From the NCBI RefSeq assembly GCF_029203305.1, contig NC_089463.1:1133001-1197000 (forward strand): a DNA stretch of 64,000 nt, in the 5' to 3' direction. The notes below the pieces were generated by a model, which was not told the origin of the DNA, made no database searches, and worked only from the letters and a program-made list of their open reading frames with translations. Below are positions 29,287 to 37,455 of this stretch, piece by piece. This stretch comes from Yamadazyma tenuis. Taxonomy: Eukaryota; Ascomycota; Pichiomycetes; Serinales; Debaryomycetaceae. Positions within the stretch are counted from its first letter, which is position 1; each line of letters opens with the position of its first letter. The translations under genes and the position numbers were made by a program.

Positions 29287-30709
29287 CTAAATAGTCTTTT
29301 CGGTCAAATAGATTCCGTACTTTTCTTTCAAGACCTTCATGATAGGTTCGTTGATATCAGAAGACAATGGAGCCCACAAACCAGCCTTGTTTAAAGTACC
29401 ATCCAAGATTTGTTGGGTTGCAATCGCACATGGAACACCAACCAATTTGGCCATAGAAGAGTATCCATTTGGATCACCAATATCAACCAAAGTCGAAGTT
29501 CTGACTTCGGTTTCACCGTTCTCCCATTCGATACCAAACTTGTGTTGCAAAATAACCAAGTCCTTCTCACCTTCTTCGTATTGCATCAATTCTTCCAAAG
29601 TAGCACACAAGGTATCCAATGGGTTACCCTTTGGTGTGATCTTCTGGTCACTGAATAAACCTAACCACTTGAACCCAGATAAGATTCTTTCTCTATCAGC
29701 ATCATCCTTGAATTTGGTCAAGGCATCGATCTTAGCCACAATATCCTTTTCAGAGGTGGAAGCAGCACCGATATACTTGCTCAAAGCTTCATTCCAAGCC
29801 ACCTCGGAGCTGAAGATTTCGGTAGCATCGTCCTTCAACAAACCCAAGTCCACAAACACCTTGATGAACTCTGGGAATCCTTGGTATCTCAAAGTACCTC
29901 TGATAACGGTCTTAGCTTCAGGGATGTTATACAACTCCTTATAGGTAGTGGAGTCTCTGTTTGGGTAGCATACCAAAGCATAACCGGGATAGATGAAGTA
30001 TGGTCTAGCAGTGCTCATCAAGTCTTCGGACTTAACATTGACAACTTCACCATCAGCCCAGTACTTACCAGGGTTGGAAAGAGCCAACAACACACCTCTG
30101 GAAGACCAGGAAAATTTGTATCCCAAAGGATTGTCAGAGGATTCAGCCGATGGCAAACCACCACAGTAAGACAAGAAAGAGGTGATTTTACCGTTCTTGG
30201 CATGGACCTCATCAATGGTTTTAACTGCGTATAAGTGATCAATACCTGGGTCCAACCCGATTTCGTTCATGACAGTGATACCAGCTTCCTTGATCTGGGA
30301 TTCCAATGCTTTCAATTGCGGGTTGATGTAGGAAGTGGTCACAACGTGCTTCTTGAACTTGATTGCTGCCTTGACCACATTAACATGGTAGATATAAGGA
30401 ATCAATGAGATCACCAAATCGAACTGGGAAACAGCCTCATCCAATTGAGCCTCGTTGGTGACATCAACAGAGATGGCCTTGGCAACGGTTCCAGCAAGGG
30501 CTTGAGCCTTGGACAAAGTTCTGCATCCAACAGTAACTTCAACGTTAGCAGTTTGCGATAAGATATCGACAGTGGGTTTGGCAACAAAACCAGAACCTAA
30601 CAATAAGACTTTCCTAAAGAGAAGGCGTTAGTAAGGTATTATGACATTGGTTAGGATGGTCCAGGGGAATACCTGTACATCAATTGATAGTGGGTACATA
30701 CTTGACCAT
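29287..30709 (-). CDS. LYS9: Saccharopine reductase, spliced gene
   Basis: Two exons: 30702-30709 (8 nt, ATGGTCAA) and 29287-30613, together 1,335 nt for 444 aa. The enzyme is saccharopine dehydrogenase (NADP+, L-glutamate-forming), the penultimate step of alpha-aminoadipate lysine synthesis. Splicing restores the N-terminus MVKKVLLLGSGFVA, matching MGKNVLLLGSGFVA of S. cerevisiae Lys9; the Rossmann GSGFV lies right after the junction. Strongly conserved blocks follow (MNEIGLDPGIDHLYAVKT, FSWSSRGVLLAL, YPGYALVCYPNRDS, ERILSGFKWLGLFSD). No in-frame CTG was found in the large exon. A Gcn4-type site lies ~80 bp upstream of the ATG. Confidence 0.95.
30614..30701 (-). other. Spliceosomal intron in LYS9 (88 nt)
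   Basis: Donor GTATGT at 30701 downward, branch sequence TACTAAC at 30627-30633, acceptor TTTAG ending at 30614. The branch adenosine lies 14 nt from the acceptor. Removal joins ATGGTCAA to the main exon in frame and regenerates the conserved Lys9 N-terminus. Confidence 0.93.
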
Positions 30710-30789
30710 GATTGTGTAAGATGTTGAAGGGTGAAAAATCTGCTTCGATTTGCGCGGATCTACGCACCGTAATCTAAACTTGATTTCAA

Positions 30790-30796
30790 TGAGTCA
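30790..30796 (-). promoter_or_regulatory. Gcn4-type TGAGTCA site upstream of LYS9
   Basis: TGAGTCA (TGASTCA consensus, flanked by T) lies ~81 bp before the LYS9 ATG. Lysine-biosynthetic genes are targets of general amino-acid control in yeasts, so this is a likely Gcn4 site. Motif is seen; binding is inferred. Confidence 0.6.
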
Positions 30797-31574
30797 TTAT
30801 GAGGGATGCAAATGGCAAATATTAGCGAGAAATGATTCATGTACAGAAAGTTGACAGATCGGAGACCTGAAGAGTATATGGTATGAGAAATAGAAAAAAT
30901 TTATACATACCAATTTTAAAAGTCTTCCGTCATGTGGAAACGGCTATCACTTGATGTCAATGATATCTGAAGACTTTGGAGCCTAATATTTTACTTCACC
31001 CAGATACTAACGATATCTGTTGACACAACTGTATAGGAGGAATTTACCAACTTCATCATAGCATGGTATCTTTTTGGTTGCCTTCAACCATTATATTGGA
31101 AGGTTTTCATTTGGTGTTACCATTTCCCATGTTTGACGGGATCGAGGTTTTATATTCTCTTTGAAGTATACAAAAATGACTGCAAACTACAACGAAATTA
31201 ATGCTGGGCTAGGCCTTCCAACTCAGTACCTGCTATAGCCTTTAACAATTATTTCTACTTCTCGAGAGAAAGTCATCTGAAGCATTGTGCTTGGCAAACT
31301 TATTGACGTTTCGATGCCATAAGCATCGAAGACACAGACGCCATACATAAGGATGTGTATGTGTGCAATTCAACACAGACTTGACGTATCGTTAAACACA
31401 AACCCAGTTGCATATATGTCAGCGCTAGAAAACTAAGATGGATATATGACTAAATTCACTACTAACATCTACCAGTATTCTCTGTCAGCATTCTCTGCAC
31501 TATTTCTCAATCGTTTCCTTCTCTCACCCTTGTAAGTGTCCTTTCCGCTTGCGTATACCCCTTTTCCTTCTCGC

Positions 31575-31584
31575 ATTTCACATT
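31575..31584 (-). promoter_or_regulatory. UASINO-like motif upstream of OPI3
   Basis: The minus strand reads AATGTGAAAT, a 9/10 match to the Ino2/Ino4 element CATGTGAAAT, about 200 bp before OPI3. OPI3 is an UASINO gene in S. cerevisiae. In Candida species Ino2/Ino4 have been rewired, so function here is uncertain. Confidence 0.35.
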
Positions 31585-31640
31585 TGCACCCACAATCTTC
31601 AATCACTCGCAAAGTGGCTGCAAAACCGCCAACGCGACAA

Positions 31641-31649
31641 AATCACATG
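31641..31649 (-). promoter_or_regulatory. Second E-box/UASINO-like motif upstream of OPI3
   Basis: The minus strand reads CATGTGATT, with a perfect bHLH E-box core CATGTGA, ~136 bp before the OPI3 ATG. Together with the motif at 31575 it forms a pair with the same orientation. Confidence 0.35.
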
Positions 31650-31784
31650 CGAATCAGATCCCAAATTCAGTCGCGGCTCGGGTGATATGCAGGCTTCTGT
31701 CGCCAGAAATATAGTGTAGGCGAGCTCCTATTTAACCTCCATATTCCGCAAAACCCAACTTTTCAAACCCAACGCTCACCCGTC

Positions 31785-32414
31785 ATGTCTCTTTTAAACG
31801 ATACCAAGTTCTTGGTACAAAACATCCAAGACTACGTCAATGTCAATGATCAATTGGCCTACAGCTTGGCATGTATAGCTTTCAACCCCATCTTCTGGAA
31901 TATCGTTGCCAGATTGGAATACAACACCCATATCTTAACTAAGGTAAGTGGAGGCGCCAGAAACGGATGCTACTTGTTGGCATTAACGATATTTTCGTTG
32001 GGAATCTACAGAGATTATGTGTATCATGCTGCTTTGGAAGCCCAGCCAACTTTTGAACCTTTTGTCAATTCCGATATCATTAAGGCCTTAGCCATTACAT
32101 CATTTGGCTTTGGAAACGTGTTGGTAATCACTTCCATGTACACTTTGGGAGTCACTGGAACATACTTGGGTGACTATTTTGGTATTTTGATGGATGAAAG
32201 AGTCACCGGATTCCCATTCAACGTCAATGACAACCCTATGTATAACGGATCCACGCTCTGCTTTTTGGGTACAGCCTTGTGGTATGGTAAACCAACCGGA
32301 ATCATTGTCAGCGGGTTGGTATTTGTCATGTACAAAATCGCTTTGCTTTTCGAAGAGCCTTTCACTGCTAAGATTTATGCGGCCAAAAACACCCAAGAAA
32401 AGAAGACCCAATAA
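31785..32414 (+). CDS. OPI3: Phospholipid N-methyltransferase
   Basis: 209 aa. It performs the last two methylations from phosphatidyl-monomethylethanolamine to phosphatidylcholine in the ER. Near-identical blocks to S. cerevisiae Opi3 include FNPIFWNIVARLEY, GGARNGCYLLA and LGVTGTYLGDYFGILMDERV followed by GFPFNVNDNPMY, the SAM-binding and catalytic region. Four hydrophobic segments; basic C-terminus. Length equals S. cerevisiae (206 aa). Confidence 0.97.
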   Translation: MSLLNDTKFLVQNIQDYVNVNDQLAYSLACIAFNPIFWNIVARLEYNTHILTKVSGGARNGCYLLALTIFSLGIYRDYVYHAALEAQPTFEPFVNSDIIKALAITSFGFGNVLVITSMYTLGVTGTYLGDYFGILMDERVTGFPFNVNDNPMYNGSTLCFLGTALWYGKPTGIIVSGLVFVMYKIALLFEEPFTAKIYAAKNTQEKKTQ

Positions 32415-32467
32415 ACACAGTAGGTATATAGCTACGTAAAAATGTACAAAGTTTCATTACAAAAAAT

Positions 32468-33403
32468 TCATAAGAACAGGAACAGTGGTTGGAGTCCCCG
32501 ATCATTTATATATGACAAGCTCAAAGATTGGAACTTTTCAGACTTTTGAAAATAATATAACCCATTAATAGAACCAATAGGGAAATTAATTTTGTTCTTG
32601 TTGCCAATGTTCATTACAATGTAATAAAACCCTTCGAACGAAGCTCCATTTAGTTGTTTGACACGGGCATCTGGTAATAAAAACTCTTCTTTCCATCTCA
32701 TATACACAAGCCCCTGGTCTTTCTCGTTGTCATTGATTAAAAAAAGCTTTTTAGAAAACTCATCGTCTGTGAGATTGTAGTAGTTGGAGAGTCGCTTCCA
32801 GTGATCCAAGTCATTAGTGAAGGAGGATCCCCACTGACTGTTTTCGGTGAGGAATGAATAATTCTTTGCCAACAGTTTGTCATACCGGGTTTTCAACGGG
32901 TTATTGATGATTTCTCCTTTGAAACAAGTGGTTATCTCAGGGTGCTCGTCGCTTAATCCTTGGATTTTGAGAAACCCGACCACCAATGAGTTCGTCAAGT
33001 CCACATGCTTGAACTCCACTTCAATTTTGTGCTTGTTCTTTGAACTTTGTTGCATCCCTGAGAACTTACTGTTGGGACTCAAGTAGTCGTTGAAGAACCG
33101 GGGGGTTTCGTACCTGCTATTGTTGAAGCTTAAAATGTCAAAACTTCTTAAGGGAGTTGGAACTGAGGAGTCTGAGTTGATGATGGATTTAAGTGGCTTG
33201 AGCTCATCCATCTCAGGAGTGTCCGTGCTGATGATACTACTTTCATCAGTGGTGTCGTCTGATGGTTGTTTGTCAAATGGGTCGCAGGCACCTTTCTTCC
33301 CCTTAGCACCTAGTGATCCACTTAAGGACTTGATCACTAGTGCTTCAGCTGGACCGAAATTGACCTTGAGGTCGGATGTTTTCGGTCTTTCGGTTACAGG
33401 CAT
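32468..33403 (-). CDS. GID4: GID ubiquitin ligase substrate receptor (Vid24/Gid4)
   Basis: 311 aa. The C-terminal ~185 residues are the Vid24 beta-barrel: VEFKHVDLTNSLVVGFLKIQ, GLSDEHPEITTCFKGEIIN, then W/H-rich segments (DLDHWKRLS, YMRWKEEFLLPD, SFEGFYYIVMN). The first ~125 residues are Ser/Asp-rich and look disordered. Gid4 recognises N-terminal Pro of gluconeogenic enzymes (Fbp1, Mdh2, Icl1) and directs their destruction when glucose returns, countering the Cat8-driven programme encoded earlier in this window. It is slightly shorter than S. cerevisiae (362 aa). Confidence 0.92.
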   Translation of the reverse strand: MPVTERPKTSDLKVNFGPAEALVIKSLSGSLGAKGKKGACDPFDKQPSDDTTDESSIISTDTPEMDELKPLKSIINSDSSVPTPLRSFDILSFNNSRYETPRFFNDYLSPNSKFSGMQQSSKNKHKIEVEFKHVDLTNSLVVGFLKIQGLSDEHPEITTCFKGEIINNPLKTRYDKLLAKNYSFLTENSQWGSSFTNDLDHWKRLSNYYNLTDDEFSKKLFLINDNEKDQGLVYMRWKEEFLLPDARVKQLNGASFEGFYYIVMNIGNKNKINFPIGSINGLYYFQKSEKFQSLSLSYINDRGLQPLFLFL

Positions 33404-33720
33404 TCTGGGTGCACTGGTGTATGAAATATAAGTGTAAAATGGCTAATCAGACACCGGGATCTATGGGTTGCAAGAAACGGTTATTGGAAGGATATCTAGG
33501 TCTGTCGGAGGGGGACAGCAAATGTAAAGTGGAAATTAAAGTTCAGGAAGTATGTGTCACTGGTGGTATCAAATCCTTTGAACTCAAAATGCTTATACGT
33601 GTTGTTTAAGTGGATTGTGGTCTCCTTATCTCACGTCTACGAGATTATTTCTTTTTCGCGCTTGAGTTCTCCATTATCGCACAATTACTCGAGCCACAAA
33701 ATGGTGATTTGCCGAGAGTC
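33404..33720. other. Intergenic region, divergent GID4/TFB6-like promoter
   Basis: 317 bp. Frames at 33376-33609 and 33610 onward begin at non-ATG codons or overlap the GID4 start and are not convincing. A GTATGT at 33550 has no TACTAAC partner nearby, so no intron is called. Confidence 0.45.
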
Positions 33721-34533
33721 ATGTCATTGAATGCTCCTACAACTCCTACTCATCCTGCTGCAAATGAAGAAATCCGCTATCTTCCAGAAGGCCAGTTGGA
33801 CATCGACTTGAATCCTGACTTGGATGATGATGACGATGATGACCAAGTCATGGATAGCAATCACATGGACGTTGAGGGTGGGTTTATTAAAGACCAAAGC
33901 ATAGATCAAACCCACCAATTATCACAACACCATGACATTGAGCCAGATACACAACCACGGGGGTCTCCAAAACCGAACCTCCTCATCGATTTCCGTGGTA
34001 TAACACCCACTTTCGAAGAATCATATGAAGCCACTAGATTGCATTTCACAGCCCATGAAGAAATTACAGGTCCACAGCAGAGCAAGCTCATCAACTACTT
34101 GGATGAGCAACTTCTCAAGATCCAACGGGTGTTTATCAAAACGCAGTCAGGTGAAATCAACCTGACCATTGGTTCTATTATTGAGCCATTATACACCAAT
34201 GCCAAATTGGTATGGCTTTCCATATCACCTGGTTCTCATGGTAATGTGGAGTACTTTATTAAGATCCTCAATGATCTCGAGGACTATGTAAGCTTCTACA
34301 ACCTCAATATCGGCGATCGTCGTGAGTTTTTTGAGTTTCTTCAATTTCTAGATGTCAAGTTAAGCTACTTGCACGATGTGGGACTTTTCAGCTCCACCGG
34401 GCTAATCAGAGTGGTATCTATAATATCTCGACTCAGGATTGTAATCATCGACAAGTTTAGCCAAAGCGAGTCTAGAGGGGAGGTAGAAACCGAGGTATCC
34501 AGGTTATTCGAAGGGCTCCTAGAACGGTCTTGA
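33721..34533 (+). CDS. TFB6: Probable TFIIH-associated subunit Tfb6
   Basis: 270 aa from ATG 33721 (frame open upstream only from GTG). The N-terminal ~100 residues are acidic and disordered (LDDDDDDDQVM). Residues ~115-265 are helical: KLINYLDEQLLKIQRVFIK, then VWLSISPGSHGNVEYFIKIL and an amphipathic region to the end. This arrangement resembles the fungal Tfb6 family, which helps release the Ssl2 helicase from core TFIIH. The match is from memory of family shape and the LDEQLLKIQR block, so treat it as provisional. Confidence 0.5.
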   Translation: MSLNAPTTPTHPAANEEIRYLPEGQLDIDLNPDLDDDDDDDQVMDSNHMDVEGGFIKDQSIDQTHQLSQHHDIEPDTQPRGSPKPNLLIDFRGITPTFEESYEATRLHFTAHEEITGPQQSKLINYLDEQLLKIQRVFIKTQSGEINLTIGSIIEPLYTNAKLVWLSISPGSHGNVEYFIKILNDLEDYVSFYNLNIGDRREFFEFLQFLDVKLSYLHDVGLFSSTGLIRVVSIISRLRIVIIDKFSQSESRGEVETEVSRLFEGLLERS

Positions 34534-34627
34534 TATATGTGTATAGTTAATGAATTACGATCTCATCTCGTTTCGCAGTCAAAAAAAGAATGGAAATAAT
34601 TAGTCTCACTCAATTCATCATCACATA

Positions 34628-35158
34628 ATGCTTTGGTGGAATCTGACCAAAGAAACACAGGAGATAGAAAAAGAGTTGCCCGAGGACTTGAAAGAGTTTT
34701 TCCAGAAGAACAATCCGGATGACAGGCAGTACAATAAGTATAAGCTCACGCCACAGCAGATTATGGTCAACGCAAAACTAAAGAAGATTTCCCAAGAATA
34801 CTCTTACGACCTCGAAACCTATAAGAGGAAGAATAGTATTCGAAACGTATCGATAACCAACTGTGCCGAACTACAACTCAAAGTGGTGGATTGTTTCAAG
34901 AGTCTTAATTTCACGTCTATAGATAATTGTTCCAAGCAGATTAAAGCCAACAAAAACTGTGTTGAAATTCAAAGCAAGGCATTCAACAAAATGTTCTATA
35001 ATGACTGCTATAGTACCCAGCATTGCGACAAGATCCGGTTCTTGGTTGACCATTTGTTTACCTCCAACTTTGGTCAGTACGGAGAAAACATGAATGAGGA
35101 AACTTTGGCCAAATTCGACAAAGACTTGGATGCCAACTTCAGCAAGGTTTGGAAGTAG
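34628..35158 (+). CDS. Twin CX9C protein, probably mitochondrial intermembrane space
   Basis: 176 aa. Cysteines at 79 and 89 and at 101 and 111 form two CX9C motifs, the substrate pattern of the Mia40/Erv1 disulphide relay; a further pair is C127/C133. The N-terminus is MLWWNLTKE followed by ELPEDLKEFFQ, with no classical presequence. Many twin CX9C proteins assist respiratory-chain assembly, but I cannot name this one. The gene is convergent with the TDG-type glycosylase, with only 11 bp between stops. Confidence 0.75.
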   Translation: MLWWNLTKETQEIEKELPEDLKEFFQKNNPDDRQYNKYKLTPQQIMVNAKLKKISQEYSYDLETYKRKNSIRNVSITNCAELQLKVVDCFKSLNFTSIDNCSKQIKANKNCVEIQSKAFNKMFYNDCYSTQHCDKIRFLVDHLFTSNFGQYGENMNEETLAKFDKDLDANFSKVWK

Positions 35159-35169
35159 TGAGTCAAGGC

Positions 35170-35919
35170 TCAGTTCTTGATCTCATTCCAAAGGGCTAGT
35201 TTCTGAGCAAAGTTCATGCTGGTCACCAAACCTGATGTGTTCGGTAGTACGTGGATATCAGATTCAATACCTGCCTCGGAGCACACCCACTGGGTGTACG
35301 CATTGTTTTGAACCCCCCAATCAAATCGCTGGACTTTTATGCCCTGCTTTCTCAGTATATACTTAATGATTATTTCCCATATTCCTTTACCAATTATGAC
35401 TATCTTCTTGGCTTGTGCAAGGTTCCATTCGCGTAGAAGTCGAGGAACATTGTCGAGTTTCTCTTGCATAGTTAGTTCTTGTGCCGACTTTGTACACCGT
35501 AATACCAAGTCTGTGAACCCGATGTTGTATTTAATTAGTTCGAAATCATTCACAGCCGTGGCGTGAGATTCTCCGTTAATAGTCAACTGATTCAACAACA
35601 AGTCGTCCTTGTTGTTGGTCTTACCATTTCTTTCCAAGACCCAGAACAAGAGCCGGGATTGGTTGAAAAGCTTCCAAAACAAATTCGTGTGGTGGGCATA
35701 GTGATGTTGTGTTCTGGAGGACTCTACCCCAGGATTGAACCCAACAAAAAGCACTTGTAAATCTGGTTGAACCGATGGATTTAGATCATTCAAACCCTCA
35801 TAGTTGGCCACAGTACGGGTCTTCTTCGACTTGATGTGCTTCACCGGCTTTGGTTTCGAGACTTTCTTGGTGTCAGAATACCTGAACTTGCGCAAGCGAG
35901 AAGCTGGATCGATGCTCAT
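35170..35919 (-). CDS. Mismatch-specific uracil/thymine DNA glycosylase (TDG/MUG family)
   Basis: 249 aa from ATG 35919 (open frame extends to a TTG at 35976). Motif 1 is GFNPG at residues 60-64, whose Asn positions the catalytic water in TDG/MUG enzymes. It is followed by HHTNLFWKLF as in MUG. Motif 2 is VLPNTSGL at ~224-231. The first ~40 residues are very basic, suiting DNA binding and nuclear targeting. The family excises U or T from G mismatches and some alkylated bases. S. cerevisiae lacks it, whereas S. pombe has Thp1. It shares a 56-bp divergent promoter with the BRL1-like gene. Confidence 0.88.
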   Translation of the reverse strand: MSIDPASRLRKFRYSDTKKVSKPKPVKHIKSKKTRTVANYEGLNDLNPSVQPDLQVLFVGFNPGVESSRTQHHYAHHTNLFWKLFNQSRLLFWVLERNGKTNNKDDLLLNQLTINGESHATAVNDFELIKYNIGFTDLVLRCTKSAQELTMQEKLDNVPRLLREWNLAQAKKIVIIGKGIWEIIIKYILRKQGIKVQRFDWGVQNNAYTQWVCSEAGIESDIHVLPNTSGLVTSMNFAQKLALWNEIKN

Positions 35920-35975
35920 CAGTATTTTTGTAGGAGCGAGAAGCGAAAACCAAAAATAATAATCAACAAAACACA

Positions 35976-36857
35976 ATGGATAGTTTTACTACGTCTCTTG
36001 GATCGCCAGCTGGGGATGGGATCCGCAGCGAGTCTACGCCGAAGTCGATATTAAAGAAGAATTCCAAAACCGGCTTGAAGAGCAAAGTGTTATTTTCACC
36101 CACCAAAGAAGTCAAGAACTTCAAAGACTACTTTGATTCGACTGATGATGAGATCATGAACGATTCCATCCAATTGAACCTCAACCGCCGCCGAGTCTCC
36201 AGGAGAGGTAGCCATGAGGATATTACCACCGCCGTGTTGGATAAAGATGACGAAAATCTCATTCACAGAATCCTAACTGATTCCAATATACCCTATGTTC
36301 TATCATTATACTTGCAGTTACTCTTTAACATTTTGATTGTGGGTCTCATCGCATACTTTGTTGTCATCTTCATCACCACCATACGATCCGACATCAACAA
36401 CAAGCTTGAATTGTATATCACCGACAGTTTGCAAGAAATCTCCAAGTGCTCCAGAGAGTACTACCGAAACCGTTGTAATGATGACAAGGTCCCACCAGTC
36501 CTCGAAAACCAGTGCACCAGCTGGCTCAAATGCATGAATCGAGATCCACAGCTAATTGGGAAGTCCAGAATAACCGCAGAAACATTGGCTGATATTCTCA
36601 ATGGGTTTGTCAAACCCATCAGCTGGAAAGCCATGTTCTTCCTTCTAATAGCCATCTTTGGGTCTTTGGTTATCACCAATGTGGCGTTCAATACCTACAG
36701 AAAGTCGACCAACGTCAAGCTAGATCAGTTGGAGTCAACTATAAAGAAGCAGAATCACCTTATAGATGTGCTCAAAAGTGAATCACGGTCGGGAAACTAC
36801 CTCGAACCCCAAGATTTATCTATTTCATCGCCGCTCCAAAACAGAAACTATTCTTGA
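35976..36857 (+). CDS. BRL1: Brl1/Brr6-family nuclear envelope protein
   Basis: 293 aa. Two transmembrane helices at ~108-135 and ~218-239 flank a luminal domain with four cysteines at 158, 167, 180 and 186, the di-disulphide domain of the Brl1/Brr6 family. A C-terminal amphipathic or coiled segment follows (LDQLESTIKKQNHLIDVLKS). The N-terminus is a soluble Ser/Lys-rich tail. The proteins sit at the inner nuclear membrane and help membrane fusion in nuclear pore assembly. The length lies between S. cerevisiae Brr6 (197) and Brl1 (471), so the paralogue choice is uncertain. Confidence 0.82.
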   Translation: MDSFTTSLGSPAGDGIRSESTPKSILKKNSKTGLKSKVLFSPTKEVKNFKDYFDSTDDEIMNDSIQLNLNRRRVSRRGSHEDITTAVLDKDDENLIHRILTDSNIPYVLSLYLQLLFNILIVGLIAYFVVIFITTIRSDINNKLELYITDSLQEISKCSREYYRNRCNDDKVPPVLENQCTSWLKCMNRDPQLIGKSRITAETLADILNGFVKPISWKAMFFLLIAIFGSLVITNVAFNTYRKSTNVKLDQLESTIKKQNHLIDVLKSESRSGNYLEPQDLSISSPLQNRNYS

Positions 36858-37249
36858 TATGGCAACCAAGAAAAAAAAATAGGCATCGTTACCCATAGCC
36901 GGGAAGGCTGGGTTTCTCATGTGTAGTATATACAGTAGATGGAGATATCGGGATTTTTTTGACTTTGCCAATGGCTAGATGCCAATTTAAAAGATCTGCA
37001 TACTGTCGTAAGTTAGCCAATTAACAAAGGGTCAGTGCAAAAAGCCAAGGTTGTCAGCCGCAAATAAAAAACTGCTTCTCTCGCTTTTTGTGAAAATTGC
37101 ATATATTGTAGAATCAGGTTTGAGAACAGTAGTGGGCCTAGGTGGCACACTCACTACAGTCGATCACATGTCTCATGAAAGGGGTGTGGAGTGATTATGA
37201 TGTTTAAGTCTATTGAGAAAGCTTAATTGGGAAATTTTTGCACATTGGC

Positions 37250-37256
37250 TGAAACA
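37250..37256 (+). promoter_or_regulatory. Pheromone-response-type element TGAAACA
   Basis: TGAAACA, the Ste12-type heptamer, ~200 bp upstream of the a-factor exporter gene. A single copy can occur by chance, but the location fits a mating-regulated gene. Confidence 0.35.
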
Positions 37257-37395
37257 TATTGTAAAGCCGAATGTGGAATATTAATTAAGAAATGTTCCAA
37301 ATCTAAACAGCATTAACGCCTTATATGTAAGAACTCACACTCTGCGGCTCTGGCCCGTACATAATCGAATAGCTATGCGTTTTTTTAGTCTGAGA

Positions 37396-37403
37396 TATAT
37401 AAA
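37396..37403 (+). promoter_or_regulatory. TATA box of HST6
   Basis: TATATAAA 53 bp upstream of the ATG at 37456, a consensus TATA box at usable spacing, in keeping with a regulated gene. Confidence 0.55.
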
Positions 37404-37455
37404 TCTTCTATCCTCTTTGCTACTGTATTTTTTGCATCAAGTTCCCACAAACTAA

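Larger units (their letters stand above)
30710..31784. other. Long intergenic region between divergent LYS9 and OPI3
   Basis: 1,075 bp, the longest gap in the window. Near LYS9 it has a Gcn4-type site; near OPI3 it has two UASINO-like motifs and a TATTTAA. In between I see no conserved gene and no tRNA. On the + strand an intron-like set (GTATGT at 31357, TACTAAC at 31460, CAG ending 31475) suggests a spliced transcript, possibly a 5'-UTR intron or a small gene. Confidence 0.5.
36858..37455. other. Intergenic region, HST6 promoter
   Basis: 598 bp of AT-rich sequence after BRL1 and before HST6. It contains one TGAAACA pheromone-response-type heptamer, a strong TATA box 53 bp before the ATG, and an A9 tract at ~36870. 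No gene or tRNA seen. Confidence 0.5.

Noticed and set aside
31005..31036. Second TACTAAC followed by TATAG in the LYS9-OPI3 gap
   Set aside because: The only upstream donor candidate is a weak GTATGA near 30881 and the acceptor is not CAG. It is much weaker than the element at 31357-31475.
33376..33609. 77-codon frame between GID4 and the TFB6-like gene
   Set aside because: Starts inside the GID4 coding region on the opposite strand, with no recognisable content.
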